A stretch of 32,549 nt of DNA from Pseudomonadota bacterium (GCA_020161335.1 JAIUOJ010000019.1:1-32549), one strand, 5' to 3'. Positions 1 through 8,385 are shown, numbered from the stretch's first letter. Notes: generated by a model from the sequence alone, not told the origin. Translations and numbers: made by a program.

Positions 1-296
1 GCGCCGACCTGGTGATGACGCCCGACTCCGGCCCCATGCACATCGCCAACGCCATGGGCACGAAGGTGCTAGGCCTGCACGCGGCCAGCAACCCGGCGCG
101 CAGCGGCCCCTACTCCGACCGCCGCTACTGCGTGGACCGCTACGACGACGCCGCGCGCAAATACCTGCACAAGCCCGCGGGCGAGCTCAAGTGGGGCACC
201 AAGATCGAGTTCGACGACGTGATGGACCTGGTGACGGTGGACGACGCCATCGCCGCGTTCGAGCGCTATCGCGCCGACGCCGGGCACGGAAACTGA
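1..296 (+). CDS. Glycosyltransferase family 9 (heptosyltransferase-like), C-terminal fragment
   Basis: The window opens inside this gene; the reading frame runs from base 3 and only the last 97 residues are present. The segment TPDSGPMHIANAMGTKVLGL is the nucleotide-sugar-binding signature of family GT9, the ADP-heptose:LPS heptosyltransferases (WaaC/WaaF/WaaQ-like), in which the D-S-G-P-x-H-x-A run contacts the donor. GT9 enzymes act at the cytoplasmic face of the inner membrane, adding sugars to the lipopolysaccharide core. The tail (GTKIEFDDVMDLVTVDDAI) looks like a normal family C-terminus and ends in TGA. The nearby DUF6165 gene fits an LPS-biosynthesis neighbourhood. The family assignment is firm; the exact sugar or acceptor cannot be told from this fragment. 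Confidence 0.85.
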   Translation, partial: ADLVMTPDSGPMHIANAMGTKVLGLHAASNPARSGPYSDRRYCVDRYDDAARKYLHKPAGELKWGTKIEFDDVMDLVTVDDAIAAFERYRADAGHGN

Positions 297-423
297 TCCG
301 ACGGTGTCTGGAAACCTCCGCCAGGCCCGGTGCGATGTCGAGGGCGCGCGAACCAGGGGCTCACGCGGAGGTCATTGGCCGGCCCACGCATCAAGGCACG
401 TTCGCCAGAAGGTACGTCACGAC

Positions 424-945
424 ATGGTGAGGCCCAAACGCATGCGTCCATTTCCTTGCCTGCTCGCGCTCGCCCTGTGGTTGCCGGCCAGTGCATTCGC
501 GCAGACCGTCTTGTCGTTCGAGACTGCGGCGACGCCGAAGCAGTTCGACACGATCAGGGCCAATATCGGCGACTTGATCGAGAGATTGACCGAGGACGAA
601 CGCGAAATGGCCGTCATGGACGGTCGCCCGCCGGACCCCGTGGACGCCTCCGTGTTCATGGTGGAGACCTTTGACCTGAACGGAGACGGCCATCCGGAAC
701 TGCTGTTCCGCGCCTCCACCAAGGCGGAGTGCATGTCGTCCGGCTGTCCGACCTACTTCCTGATGGGAACGGCTCGCGGCCATGCGCCGCCGGCGGAACC
801 GGGCTTCCCGCATTCGATCGGCAACAGCTTCGAGCCGGCCACGATCCTCGCCTCGAAGACCAACGGCTTCCATGACATCCACATGGAGGGCCGAGGGTTC
901 GAGCATCGGCGAACTTGGGATGGCGCGCACTACCAGCAGCGCTGA
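424..945 (+). CDS. Small exported protein with EF-hand-like loop, unknown function
   Basis: A 173-residue protein that I do not recognise. The start at 424 is chosen because AGAAGG at 407-412 lies 11 bases upstream and the frame then opens with a signal peptide (residues 1-26, hydrophobic CLLALALWL core, ASAFA-Q cleavage); ATG 442 is an alternative. The mature part has a helical, acidic segment (about 38-66) and then DLNGDGHPEL at 84-93. This matches the D-x-N-x-D-G-x-x-E calcium loop of EF-hands and FG-GAP/VCBS-type proteins, so calcium binding is possible. Cys103 and Cys108 could form a disulfide in the periplasm. It is probably periplasmic or secreted. It stands between an LPS glycosyltransferase and a convergent DUF6165 gene, and no operon partner is obvious. 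Confidence 0.7.
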   Translation: MVRPKRMRPFPCLLALALWLPASAFAQTVLSFETAATPKQFDTIRANIGDLIERLTEDEREMAVMDGRPPDPVDASVFMVETFDLNGDGHPELLFRASTKAECMSSGCPTYFLMGTARGHAPPAEPGFPHSIGNSFEPATILASKTNGFHDIHMEGRGFEHRRTWDGAHYQQR

Positions 946-970
946 CCCAAAACCGGCCATCAGGGACATG

Positions 971-997
971 CTCGCCGCCGGGCCTGCCGGCGGCGAG
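971..997. terminator. Strong hairpin between convergent genes
   Basis: CTCGCCGCCGG at 971-981 and CCGGCGGCGAG at 987-997 form a perfect 11-bp stem with a 5-base loop, between the ends of two convergent genes (945 and 1039). Neither side has a U-rich run, so it is not a textbook intrinsic terminator. Its position makes a bidirectional transcription block or 3'-end stabiliser the likeliest role. Confidence 0.5.
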
Positions 998-1038
998 CGA
1001 GGCCCTCACATCACCGGAAAACCACCTCAGCTCATGGC

Positions 1039-1446
1039 CTAGGCGCCGGACCCGCTGCCGTAGTCCTGGTACGACTTCTCCTCGACGTAGGCCGAGCCCA
1101 GCGCGAGGTTGATGTCCTTCTTGATGCGGGCGCGGGTGTCGTTCTCGAAATACACGCTGCGCGCGAGCTTGATGAATTCGTCGTCGAAGGCCTGCGCCTT
1201 CTCCTTGATGCGGATGTCGTCCTCGATCACCCAAAGCCGCTCGTTGACCGCCTTGAGATCGGCGCGCAGCTTGACGATGTCGTGGCCGGCGGCCGGGTGC
1301 GCCATCCAGGTGGTTTCCAGCGCATCCAGCTCGTTGCGCACGTTGGCGAGCTTGGCCGGGTCGGACATGCGCTCGGACTTGATTTGCAGGATCGCGATCT
1401 TGTCCAGCAGCTCGCCGAACGACACGGGCACGGAAATCTCGGACAT
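1039..1446 (-). CDS. DUF6165 family protein
   Basis: A 135-residue soluble protein beginning MSEISVPVSFGELLDKIAIL. That opening, and the helical, charged body with IKSERM, LETTWMAHP and VNERLWVIEDDIRIKE, correspond to DUF6165, a small family often found among LPS or glycan biosynthesis genes; its biochemical role is not known to me. The ATG at 1446 is used because the family N-terminus starts exactly here; the frame stays open upstream to 1566 but that extension is low-complexity Arg/Gly and overlaps the intergenic region before the tRNA. Predicted structure is largely alpha-helical with coiled-coil potential, without signal peptide or membrane segment. The GT9 gene two loci away supports an envelope-glycan context. 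Family call is from memory of the N-terminal pattern. Confidence 0.75.
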   Translation of the reverse strand: MSEISVPVSFGELLDKIAILQIKSERMSDPAKLANVRNELDALETTWMAHPAAGHDIVKLRADLKAVNERLWVIEDDIRIKEKAQAFDDEFIKLARSVYFENDTRARIKKDINLALGSAYVEEKSYQDYGSGSGA

Positions 1447-1569
1447 GGGCGGCAACCTGCGGCGAATCGGGCCGCCTAGTCTACCCGCCGCGCCTTGTCC
1501 GCCGGGACCCCGGCCCGTATGATTGCGCCCCCGGCGTTCAGTGCCGGGACCGCGCAACACCCGCATTCC

Positions 1570-1660
1570 GGGGAGGTGGCAGAGCGGTTGAATGTACCTG
1601 ACTCGAAATCAGGCAGGCGTTTATAGCGCCTCGGGGGTTCGAATCCCCCCCTCCCCGCCA
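1570..1660 (+). tRNA. tRNA-Ser (anticodon CGA)
   Basis: A complete type II tRNA. The acceptor stem is GGGGAGG at 1570-1576 pairing with CCTCCCC at 1650-1656, followed by discriminator G1657 and an encoded CCA (1658-1660). The anticodon stem CCTGA/TCAGG encloses the loop CTCGAAA, giving anticodon CGA at 1604-1606, which reads serine codon UCG. The long variable arm (about 1614-1632, with pairing GGCG/CGCC) is diagnostic for serine. The T-arm is GGGGG-TTCGAAT-CCCCC. A terminator follows 15 bases downstream, so it is probably transcribed alone. Confidence 0.97.
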
Positions 1661-1674
1661 GATCGCACGCCAGG

Positions 1675-1694
1675 GCCCCCGCAAGGGGGCTTTT
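1675..1694 (+). terminator. Intrinsic terminator of tRNA-Ser
   Basis: GCCCCC (1675-1680), loop GCAA (1681-1684) and GGGGGC (1685-1690) form a 6-bp GC stem with a stable GNRA-type tetraloop, followed directly by TTTT and then GCTTTG. Placed just after the tRNA, this is a classical Rho-independent terminator. Confidence 0.88.
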
Positions 1695-1905
1695 GCTTTG
1701 GGCGGGCTTGCGCGCACCGGGGCCGGGGTCGCGCAGGCTGTGCGGGCGGCGCGTCGCAAATCGACGTGGCGGCCGGCCCGGAAGCGACGCGGATCGTCAC
1801 TTCCGGGCACCGGGAACGCGCTGGCGGTCGCGGATCGGGCAGGCACGAGTCCTGCTAGTCATTCATCGACCCTGCCTCACCAGAGCCCTGCCCCGTACCG
1901 CCGTC

Positions 1906-2037
1906 ATGCGATTTCCCGACCCGCGCCTCCCAGACTCGATGTTCCGCAAGCTCGGCGACCAGGCAGGCATGCTGCTGCTGCGCGCGGCGCTGGTGCTGGC
2001 CCTGCTGTTCGCCCTGCTCGGCGGCTATCCGGGCTGA
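1906..2037 (+). CDS. Possible 43-residue single-helix membrane protein
   Basis: A short frame from ATG 1906 to TGA 2035-2037. The product would have a charged N-terminus (MRFPDPRLPDSMFRKLGDQ) and one strong hydrophobic helix (AGMLLLRAALVLALLFALLGGY), the layout of a small inner-membrane protein. I do not recognise it. No clear Shine-Dalgarno lies before the ATG, and the frame stays open upstream to 1693, so this could be chance coding in GC-rich DNA. In favour is a clean helix that fits one membrane span. The rest of the 1661-2193 stretch holds the tRNA terminator and the hairpin repeat; nothing else is supported there. Confidence 0.35.
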   Translation: MRFPDPRLPDSMFRKLGDQAGMLLLRAALVLALLFALLGGYPG

Positions 2038-2058
2038 TCCCCGGGCCGCGCCCGTCCC

Positions 2059-2133
2059 TGTCATCCCGAGCGCAGCGAGGGATCTGCAAGTCCGCGACTG
2101 CCGGCGAGATGCCTCGCTGCGCTCCGGATGACA
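2059..2133. repeat. Dispersed hairpin repeat (CATCCCGAGCGCAGCGAGG type)
   Basis: Arms TGTCATCC at 2059-2066 and GGATGACA at 2126-2133 pair perfectly, and inner arms GAGCGCAGCGAGG (about 2069-2081) and CCTCGCTGCGCTC (about 2112-2124) extend the stem, with an ~30-base unpaired centre. I know this sequence type as a common intergenic repeat in many bacterial genomes. Here it lies between the doubtful small ORF and the end of the convergent glycoside hydrolase gene, where it could end transcription from both sides. Confidence 0.75.
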
Positions 2134-2193
2134 GCTTCGAAAGCCGCCCGCCGCCGACGGCCACACGTCGCCATCGCGATCATCCCCTCGGCG

Positions 2194-4671
2194 CTACGGC
2201 TTCGCCAGCAGCGCCTGCGCCGCGTGCACGAGGTAGAGGTAGCGCGCGCCCATGTCGATCACGTACTCGTTCTGGCCCCAGAAGAACGGCCAGTCCTCCT
2301 TGTTCTCAGGCAGGTCCGGCTTGAGCACCAGCACCCCGGGCACGATGCCGCCGGCGATGAACGAGAAGTCGGCGCGGTTCATGCCGTAGGCCACCTGCTT
2401 CGACTTCGCGCCCACCGCCGACACGAACGAGATGTTCGAATCGGGATGGGTGCCGTAGAGGTAGTTCAGGCCCTGCAGCGTCGGCTCGATGTCGAACAGG
2501 TCCGGGAACGCGCCATGCAGCGCGTAGTTGGTGCTGGCCATGCCGATCACGGCGCCATTGCCGGCCCAGCCGCCGCGCGTGATCGGCACGCCGTACGGGT
2601 TCTCCGACACCGTCTCCGCGCGTTCCCGATGATAGGCCTCGGCGCGCCTGCGCAGCTTCGTGCGGAACCCGGCATCCATCTTCGGCAGCGCGGCCACGGC
2701 GATGGCGGCGTTGGACGCGAAGCGCTGGTCGATCGCCGGCCACAAGGCTTCGACGCGTTCGGCATAGGTTGCATCGCCCGTCGCCAGCAGCAGTTGCACC
2801 GCGGCGCGCAACTGCTCGTCCTCGGGATGGCCGCCGGTGGTGTTGCCGACGCGGAACAGGTTCGGCTCTCGGCCCTGCTCGAACAGCCACACCTTCTTCG
2901 CGGTGGCCAGGCATTCGTCGGCGAGCGCGTCGTTGTATCCGCGCAGCGCGCGGCTCGCGGCGGCCAGGGCGGCCGCCGAGCCATGGTTGAGCGCGGTGGT
3001 ATTGGTGGTGAACGCCAGCCGGTCGTCGTTGGGCGACGCCGGATCGGAGGGATCGTCGACCTTGCCATCGGTCTTGCTCGCCGCATCGCCCAGGTGGGTG
3101 TACTGGCCGAGGTCGGGTTCGACGATGCCGGGGATGGCGTGGCCGAACACGCGGTGCTGCGCGATCAGCGCCAGCGTGCCGTGCTCGATCTGCTGAAGCA
3201 GGTCCGGCACGCCGTCTGGCCGGTGGAGCTCGACGTGCTGTCGCTTCTGGTCGATCGTGGTCTCGTCGCGCAGCGGGCGGAACTGTTCCCAGGTGTCGAC
3301 CAGCGCCATCACCGTGGCGTAGTGCGTCTGGGTGCGGATGTCGAAGTCGCCGGCGTCGAACCAGCCGCCGTAGTTCAGCCCCGGGATGTGCTCGCCAGGC
3401 TGGAACGGGGAATCGAGGTCGGGCCCCTGGCCGAACAGGTCGAAGTGCTGGCGGTTGGGCGCCACCTGCCGCGCGTCGTCCATGTGCGAGCGGCCGTGCC
3501 ACACGCGATAGGCCTCGTTGACGAACATGTGGTCCATCTGCACCGGGAAGAACACGTCGAGCGTGGTGTGCCAGGCACCGGCATAGGCATCCGCGGCGAT
3601 GCGGAACGCGTTCGTGCGCTGGCCGGCCGCCTCGATCACGTAGAGGCCCGGCTCGCGCACGGCGGAGAAGTCGTAGGTGTAGTACGCGTAGCGCAGGTAC
3701 CGGCCCCAATGCACGGCATCGGCGGCATGGGCTTCGTGTTCACTGCCGTCGGCGGCGATGCGCAGCAGCCGTGCGCGACCGGGCGCCGCGGCATTGCGGT
3801 CGGCCTCCAGCACCGCGACCTTGCGCTGCGCCGGGTGGTAGCCGACCTGCGAATGGCCGATCACGGTCTCGCGCGTCCAGCCGGGCACGGTGTTGCCTTC
3901 GATGGTCCACTCCAGCACCGTGCCGGTGCGCTTCGCGGGCAGCAGGCCACGCACCACGTACCAGCCGTTCTGCGCCTGGTTGCGGCCGTCGAACAGGCCC
4001 AGCTCGCCGCTGTTCGAGGTGATGGTGACGCGTCGCTGCGCATCCTCGGGCGCCAGCGTCAGCGTGCGACCGGACGCCATCGGCAGGCGCACCGTCTTGC
4101 CGCCGGCATCGCGTCCGCTCGGACCGGCCGGGTACAGCGGCAGCTGGCCGCCGCCGCGCTCGGTCACCCAGGCCTTGCCCCAGTACGCGGAGGGCAGGAA
4201 TTCGAGGTTGAAGCCGGCCTTGCCTTCGAGCGCCTTCGGCAGCGGCGCGTCGAGCACCACCCGCACGGTCACGCCGCCGCCCGAGGGCGACACCCGGATC
4301 GCGTACGCGAAGCCCTCGGCGGCATAGCCCAGGCGCGTGGTGATCGTGCCGGTATGCGCATCGACCTGGCGATCGACCATCAGCGCCACCGGATCCCACT
4401 GTTCGGGCGTGGGACTGAGTCGGACATCGCCGTTGGTCGCCGTGCGCACGCCGTGGTGCACCAGTTCCACGCCGGCGTGCTTGGCGTCGCTGAACAGTCC
4501 GTCGTAGTAGTTGTTGAACACCAGCACGTCGAGGCCGCGCTTGCTGAAGTACTCGAGTTCGTTGAGCGCCAGCGGCGCCTCGGCGGCGGTCCCCGGGGCC
4601 GCGACGGCAAGCGCCAGCAGGAGGCCGGCCAGGCGACGGATGTGCGGGGACGACAAGCGGGACGGGGTCAT
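2194..4671 (-). CDS. Secreted glycoside hydrolase family 9 enzyme (cellulase-type)
   Basis: An 825-residue protein with an N-terminal signal peptide (LAGLLLALAVAAPGTAA). Residues about 30-260 form a beta-rich domain with no known function to me. About 270-370 (GHSQVGYHPAQRKVAVLEAD) is the Ig-like CelD_N domain, and the rest is the GH9 (alpha/alpha)6 barrel. GGWFDAGDFD near residue 438 carries the two Asp of GH9 (base and water-positioning residue), and WGQNEYVIDMG near 801 carries the acid Glu. GTHPDSNISFVSAVG near 744 aligns with the family's C-terminal region, but the usual PHHR signature is absent. GH9 enzymes hydrolyse beta-1,4-glucans or related glycans by inversion; a cello-oligosaccharide, xyloglucan or glucosaminide target is possible. 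ATG 4671 is chosen because it opens the signal peptide. The LacI-type palindrome 20 bases upstream suggests sugar-dependent repression. Monocistronic. Confidence 0.9.
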   Translation of the reverse strand: MTPSRLSSPHIRRLAGLLLALAVAAPGTAAEAPLALNELEYFSKRGLDVLVFNNYYDGLFSDAKHAGVELVHHGVRTATNGDVRLSPTPEQWDPVALMVDRQVDAHTGTITTRLGYAAEGFAYAIRVSPSGGGVTVRVVLDAPLPKALEGKAGFNLEFLPSAYWGKAWVTERGGGQLPLYPAGPSGRDAGGKTVRLPMASGRTLTLAPEDAQRRVTITSNSGELGLFDGRNQAQNGWYVVRGLLPAKRTGTVLEWTIEGNTVPGWTRETVIGHSQVGYHPAQRKVAVLEADRNAAAPGRARLLRIAADGSEHEAHAADAVHWGRYLRYAYYTYDFSAVREPGLYVIEAAGQRTNAFRIAADAYAGAWHTTLDVFFPVQMDHMFVNEAYRVWHGRSHMDDARQVAPNRQHFDLFGQGPDLDSPFQPGEHIPGLNYGGWFDAGDFDIRTQTHYATVMALVDTWEQFRPLRDETTIDQKRQHVELHRPDGVPDLLQQIEHGTLALIAQHRVFGHAIPGIVEPDLGQYTHLGDAASKTDGKVDDPSDPASPNDDRLAFTTNTTALNHGSAAALAAASRALRGYNDALADECLATAKKVWLFEQGREPNLFRVGNTTGGHPEDEQLRAAVQLLLATGDATYAERVEALWPAIDQRFASNAAIAVAALPKMDAGFRTKLRRRAEAYHRERAETVSENPYGVPITRGGWAGNGAVIGMASTNYALHGAFPDLFDIEPTLQGLNYLYGTHPDSNISFVSAVGAKSKQVAYGMNRADFSFIAGGIVPGVLVLKPDLPENKEDWPFFWGQNEYVIDMGARYLYLVHAAQALLAKP

Positions 4672-4690
4672 GGTGGAGGCGCTCCCTGGG

Positions 4691-4714
4691 TCGAATGTTA
4701 ACGCTAACATTCGA
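4691..4714. promoter_or_regulatory. LacI-family operator-like palindrome upstream of the GH9 gene
   Basis: Arms TCGAATGTTA (4691-4700) and TAACATTCGA (4705-4714) are exact inverted copies around a four-base ACGC centre. The core TGTTAACGCTAACA differs by one base from the TGTTAGCGCTAACA-type sites bound by many LacI-family repressors and resembles the xyl-box described in Xanthomonas. It sits 20 bases before the GH9 start codon, a place where a bound repressor would block transcription. No LacI-type gene is in the window, so the regulator would be encoded elsewhere. Confidence 0.8.
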
Positions 4715-4902
4715 GCGCCCGCGAAGCCTGTCGCGGCGCAGCAACTTCGAAAAACCCTTTCGATCCGATGACTTGCGCCAACCACGGCGGTGGCGGAGGG
4801 ACGTCATGGCCGACCGGCCCGCACGGGCACGTTCCGCGCGCGGCGGGCGCGCCGATTCACCGCCCCAGCCCTGGCCCGGACAGCCGCGCGCCCGCGGACA
4901 GC

Positions 4903-5856
4903 TCAACCGCGCGGGTGATGCTTCGCGTGCAACTGCTTGAGGTGTTCGCGCGCGACGAGGGTGTAGATCTGGGTGGTGGACAGCGAGCTGTGGCCGAGCA
5001 GCATCTGCAGCGCGCGCAGGTCGGCGCCGTGGTTCAGCAGGTGGGTGGCGAAGCTGTGGCGCAGGCCGTGCGGGCTGATCCGGCGCGGATCGATGCCGGC
5101 GGCGGCGGCGTGGCGCTTGATGGTGGCCCAGAACTGCTGGCGGCTGGGCGGCTCGCCGGACGCGGCGAGGAACAGCGTGGGCAAGGCGCGCTTGCCGGCG
5201 ATCGCCGGGCGCGCTTGCGCGAGATAGCGCTCCAGCCAGTGCTGCGCCTCCTCGCCCAGCGGCACCAGGCGCTCACGCGAGCCCTTGCCGGTGACGCGCA
5301 ACACACCCTGGCGCAGGTTGACCGCGGTCGCGGGCAGGTTCACCAGCTCGCTCACGCGCAGGCCGCAGGCATACATCAGCTCCAGCATCGCGCGGTCGCG
5401 CAGGCCGATCGGCTGCGTAACGTCGGGCGCGTCCAGCAGCGCGTCGATCTCGGCTTCGCCCAGCGCCTTGGGCAGCGCGCGCGGCAGCTTCGGCGCCTCC
5501 ATCAGCGCGACCGGATCGTCCTCGCGCACGCCGCGCCGGCGCAGTTGCGCGAAGAACCCACGCAGGGCCGCCAGCAGGCGCGCGTTGCTGCGCGCGGAAT
5601 AGCCGTCGCGCGTGCGCCAGGCGAGGTAGTCGAAGAGCGCGCCGCGGTCGAGCGCGGCCAGCCCGCCGTGGCGTCCGTCGCGCCAGCGTGCCAGCGCCTC
5701 GAGGTCGCGGCGATAACTGTCGAGGGTCTGCCGCGCGGCGCCGGTCTCCGCCCACAGCTGGTCGAGGAAGGCGCGGATCGCATCGCCGTCGGCATCGCGC
5801 AGCGGCGGCAACTGCTGCGTGCGCTGTCGACGTTCCGCGGGCGTGCTGCTGGGCAT
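4903..5856 (-). CDS. xerD: Site-specific tyrosine recombinase XerD
   Basis: A 317-residue recombinase. Residues 21-115 are the SAM-like DNA-binding core domain and 130-317 the catalytic domain. All catalytic residues are in place: Arg167 (ACGLRVSEL), Lys191 (TGKGSRER), His263 and Arg266 (HGLRHSF), His289 ([10 protein letters not shown]) and nucleophile Tyr298 (QIYT). With XerC, XerD resolves chromosome dimers at dif during division, activated by FtsK. Length and motifs fit XerD rather than a phage integrase, though XerC/XerD discrimination from sequence alone is not absolute. ATG 5856 is used; an in-frame GTG at 5862 is an alternative. The gene is divergent from the RDD gene with about 40 bases between starts. 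The 4715-4902 stretch downstream of it shows no gene. Confidence 0.92.
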   Translation of the reverse strand: MPSSTPAERRQRTQQLPPLRDADGDAIRAFLDQLWAETGAARQTLDSYRRDLEALARWRDGRHGGLAALDRGALFDYLAWRTRDGYSARSNARLLAALRGFFAQLRRRGVREDDPVALMEAPKLPRALPKALGEAEIDALLDAPDVTQPIGLRDRAMLELMYACGLRVSELVNLPATAVNLRQGVLRVTGKGSRERLVPLGEEAQHWLERYLAQARPAIAGKRALPTLFLAASGEPPSRQQFWATIKRHAAAAGIDPRRISPHGLRHSFATHLLNHGADLRALQMLLGHSSLSTTQIYTLVAREHLKQLHAKHHPRG

Positions 5857-5898
5857 CGCCACAGCTTAGCGGACAGTCGGAACCGGTATCCTGTGGCG

Positions 5899-6375
5899 AT
5901 GCCCGCACCCCGTGTTCCCGCCCCCGCCGACAGGCCCGCCGCCATCGTCTGGCGCCGCCTGCTGTCGCTGCTCTATGACCTGCTGCCGGTGCTCGCGCTG
6001 TGGTTCGCGCTGGCGGTGCCCTTCATGCTGGTCGACGTGGCGCTCAGCGGCGGCGACACCCACCACAACATCCGACCCTTCAGTGCGCTGCAGTGGCTGC
6101 TGTGGCTGGCCTGCTGGGGCGTGACCGGGGTGTATGCGACCACCAGCTGGCAGCGCGGCGGGCAGACGCTGGGGATGCGACCGTGGCGCATCCGCGTGGT
6201 GGCTGCGGACGGCGGCACGCCGACGCGCGGCGCGCTGTGGCGGCGCTACGCGGTGGGACTGGTGTCGCTGCTGGCGGCGGGCCTGGGCTTCTGGTGGGCG
6301 TGGATCGACCGCGACCGCCTGGCCTGGCACGACCGCGCCAGCGGCACGCGCGTGGTACGCCTGCCCAAGGCCTGA
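5899..6375 (+). CDS. RDD family integral membrane protein
   Basis: A 158-residue protein with the RDD layout: WRRLLSLLYDLLPVLALWFALAV (first helix, with the family Arg and Asp), a second helix at LQWLLWLACWGVTGVYATT, the conserved QRGGQTLGMRPWRIRVV, and a C-terminal helix SLLAAGLGFWWAWIDRDRLAWHDRASGTRVV, whose W-H-D-R-x-S-G-T end is typical. RDD proteins are inner-membrane proteins of mostly unknown role; some are proposed Na+(Li+,K+)/H+ antiporters. In related genomes I recall RDD genes next to xerD, which is the case here, but transcribed away from it. The start ATG 5899 is the first after the divergent promoter gap. Confidence 0.85.
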   Translation: MPAPRVPAPADRPAAIVWRRLLSLLYDLLPVLALWFALAVPFMLVDVALSGGDTHHNIRPFSALQWLLWLACWGVTGVYATTSWQRGGQTLGMRPWRIRVVAADGGTPTRGALWRRYAVGLVSLLAAGLGFWWAWIDRDRLAWHDRASGTRVVRLPKA

Positions 6376-6391
6376 ACCCGCCGGCCGCCGA

Positions 6392-6410
6392 TGCCGCGCG
6401 CCGCGCGGCA
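6392..6410. terminator. Hairpin between convergent RDD and kup genes
   Basis: TGCCGCGC (6392-6399), GCC loop (6400-6402) and GCGCGGCA (6403-6410) form an 8-bp perfect stem in the short gap between the stop codons of two convergent genes. No U-run follows on either strand, so termination is an inference from position. Confidence 0.45.
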
Positions 6411-6419
6411 CGCGCTGCC

Positions 6420-8354
6420 TCAGATTTCCACCTGCGCGCCGAGCTCCACCAGCCGGTTGCCCGGGATGCGGAAGAACTGGTTGGCCGGCGCGGCGTTGCG
6501 ATGCATGAGCGCGAACAGCTTGTCGCGCCATACCGGCATGCCACGGTGCTTGTTGGCGACGATCGTCTCGCGGCTGACGAAGTAGGTCGTCTCCATCGGA
6601 TCGAAGTGGATGCCCTCCTGGTCGCAGGAGCGCATCAGCGCCAGCGGCACGTCCGGCGTCTCCATGAAACCGAAGCGCACGATCACGCGGTAGAAGTCGT
6701 CGCCGATCGATTCGATCTTCAGCCGCTTGTCGCGCGCGGCATAGGGCACGGTCAGCGTTTCCGCGGTGAGGAACACGTTGCGCTCGTGCAGCACCTTGTT
6801 GTGCTTGAGGTTGTGCAGCAGCGCGTGCGGCACCACGCCCTTGTCGCTGGTCAGGAACACCGCCGTGCCGGGCACGCGCACCGGCGGCGCCAGCATCAGC
6901 CCGGGCAGGAAGACGTCCAGGCGGATGCCTTCCTTCTGCACCTCGTCGTGCAGGATCTGGCGCCCGCGGCGCCAGGTGCGCAGCAGGGTGAACAGGATCG
7001 TGCCCAGCACCACCGGGAACCACGCGCCCTGCAGCACCTTGGCCGCGTTGGCGACGAGGAAGGCCATGTCGATGACCAGGAACAGCGCGCACAGCGGCAG
7101 TACCCAGCGCCGCCAGTTCGGCCACAGCGCGTGCGCCACGATCGCCAGCAGCAGGGTGTCGATCAGCATCGTCGCCGACACCGAGATGCCGTACGCGGCC
7201 GCCAGCGCGGACGACGTGCGGAAACTCAGCACCAGGCCGATGACGATCACCATCATCGTCCAGTTGATCGCCGGGATGTAGATCTGGCCGATGGTGTCGC
7301 TGGAGGTGTGCTTGATGCGCATGCGCGGGATGTATCCCAGCTGCATCGCCTGGCGCGCCACCGAGTAGCCGCCGGTGATCACCGCCTGGGAGGCGATCAC
7401 CGTGGCCATGGTCGCCAGCACCAGCATCGGCCAGCGCGCCCATTCCGGCACGCCGATGTAGAACGGGTTCTGCACCGCCGCCGGATCCTCGAGCACCAGC
7501 GCGCCCTGCCCCAGGTAGTTGAGCATCAGCGACGGCAGCACGAAGAAGTACCAGGCGTAGCGGATCGGCTTGGCGCCGAAATGGCCCATGTCGGTGTAGA
7601 TCGCCTCGCCGCCGGTCACCGCCAGCACCACCGCGCCGAGGATGAACACGCCACCCCAGGTATGCTCGACGAAGAAGTTGGCGGCCCACCACGGGTTGAT
7701 CGCGTGCAGCACCTCCGGCTCGTGCAGGATGTTGGTCACCCCGAGCGCGGCCAGCGCCAGGAACCAGACGATGGTGATCGGCCCGAACACCTTGCCCACC
7801 TTCGCGGTGCCGAAGCGCTGGGTGGCGAACAGCGCGACCAGCACCAGCAGCGTGATCGGCACGATCCAGTGGTGCAGGCGCGGTGCCACCACCTCCAGGC
7901 CCTCCACCGCCGACAGCACGGAGATCGCGGGCGTGATCACGCCGTCGCCGAAGAACAGCGAGGCGCCGAAGATGCCGAGGATGCCGACGACGTACGCGAT
8001 GCGCGAATCCTTGGGGAAGCAGCGCTGGGCAAGCGCCATCAGCGCCATGATGCCGCCCTCGCCGTCGTTGTCGGCGCGCATGATGATGGTCACGTACTTC
8101 ACCGTGACCACCAGCGTCAGCGCCCAGAAGATCATCGACAGCACGCCGAGCACGGTGTCGTGGTTGGCCACCAGGCCGTAGTGCGGCGAGAACGCCTCGC
8201 GGATGGTGTACAGCGGGCTGGTGCCGATGTCGCCGAAGACGACGCCGATGGCGCCGACCACCAGTCCGGCCAGGCCGATGTGGCCGTGGCCGTGCGCATC
8301 CCCGGGATGCGCGCGCGCCGGCGCGGGGGCCGGCTTGGGAACGTGTTGCGACAT
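6420..8354 (-). CDS. kup: Low-affinity potassium uptake protein Kup
   Basis: A 644-residue K+/H+ symporter of the KUP/HAK/KT family in the inner membrane. The first transmembrane segment has the family signature [22 protein letters not shown], followed by [15 protein letters not shown] and [20 protein letters not shown]. About twelve hydrophobic segments fill residues 25-480, and a soluble C-terminal domain of ~150 residues ends in [18 protein letters not shown], a normal Kup terminus. The His-rich N-terminus ([12 protein letters not shown]) may be a lineage feature. It starts 31 bases after ruvA and is probably cotranscribed with ruvC-ruvA. I recall kup sitting between ruvA and ruvB in xanthomonads; here ruvB does not follow. 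Length and motifs are normal, so the gene is probably functional. Confidence 0.96.
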   Translation of the reverse strand: MSQHVPKPAPAPARAHPGDAHGHGHIGLAGLVVGAIGVVFGDIGTSPLYTIREAFSPHYGLVANHDTVLGVLSMIFWALTLVVTVKYVTIIMRADNDGEGGIMALMALAQRCFPKDSRIAYVVGILGIFGASLFFGDGVITPAISVLSAVEGLEVVAPRLHHWIVPITLLVLVALFATQRFGTAKVGKVFGPITIVWFLALAALGVTNILHEPEVLHAINPWWAANFFVEHTWGGVFILGAVVLAVTGGEAIYTDMGHFGAKPIRYAWYFFVLPSLMLNYLGQGALVLEDPAAVQNPFYIGVPEWARWPMLVLATMATVIASQAVITGGYSVARQAMQLGYIPRMRIKHTSSDTIGQIYIPAINWTMMVIVIGLVLSFRTSSALAAAYGISVSATMLIDTLLLAIVAHALWPNWRRWVLPLCALFLVIDMAFLVANAAKVLQGAWFPVVLGTILFTLLRTWRRGRQILHDEVQKEGIRLDVFLPGLMLAPPVRVPGTAVFLTSDKGVVPHALLHNLKHNKVLHERNVFLTAETLTVPYAARDKRLKIESIGDDFYRVIVRFGFMETPDVPLALMRSCDQEGIHFDPMETTYFVSRETIVANKHRGMPVWRDKLFALMHRNAAPANQFFRIPGNRLVELGAQVEI

Positions 8355-8385
8355 GGTCTGGTCGGGTCTGGACAGGTGGGGACTG

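Noticed and set aside
1570-1660. tRNA-Ser as an integration site
   Set aside because: No integrase gene next to it and no duplicate of the tRNA 3' end seen downstream; the nearby genes are not island-like.
2128-4701. Long open frame antisense to the GH9 gene (857 codons)
   Set aside because: The product is His/Arg/Val-rich low complexity without any domain, and it mirrors a gene with complete GH9 motifs; such antisense frames are common in GC-rich DNA.
4903-5856. Tyrosine recombinase as a sign of a prophage or integrative island
   Set aside because: Length, domain order and motifs fit chromosomal XerD, neighbours are housekeeping genes, and there is no phage gene nearby.
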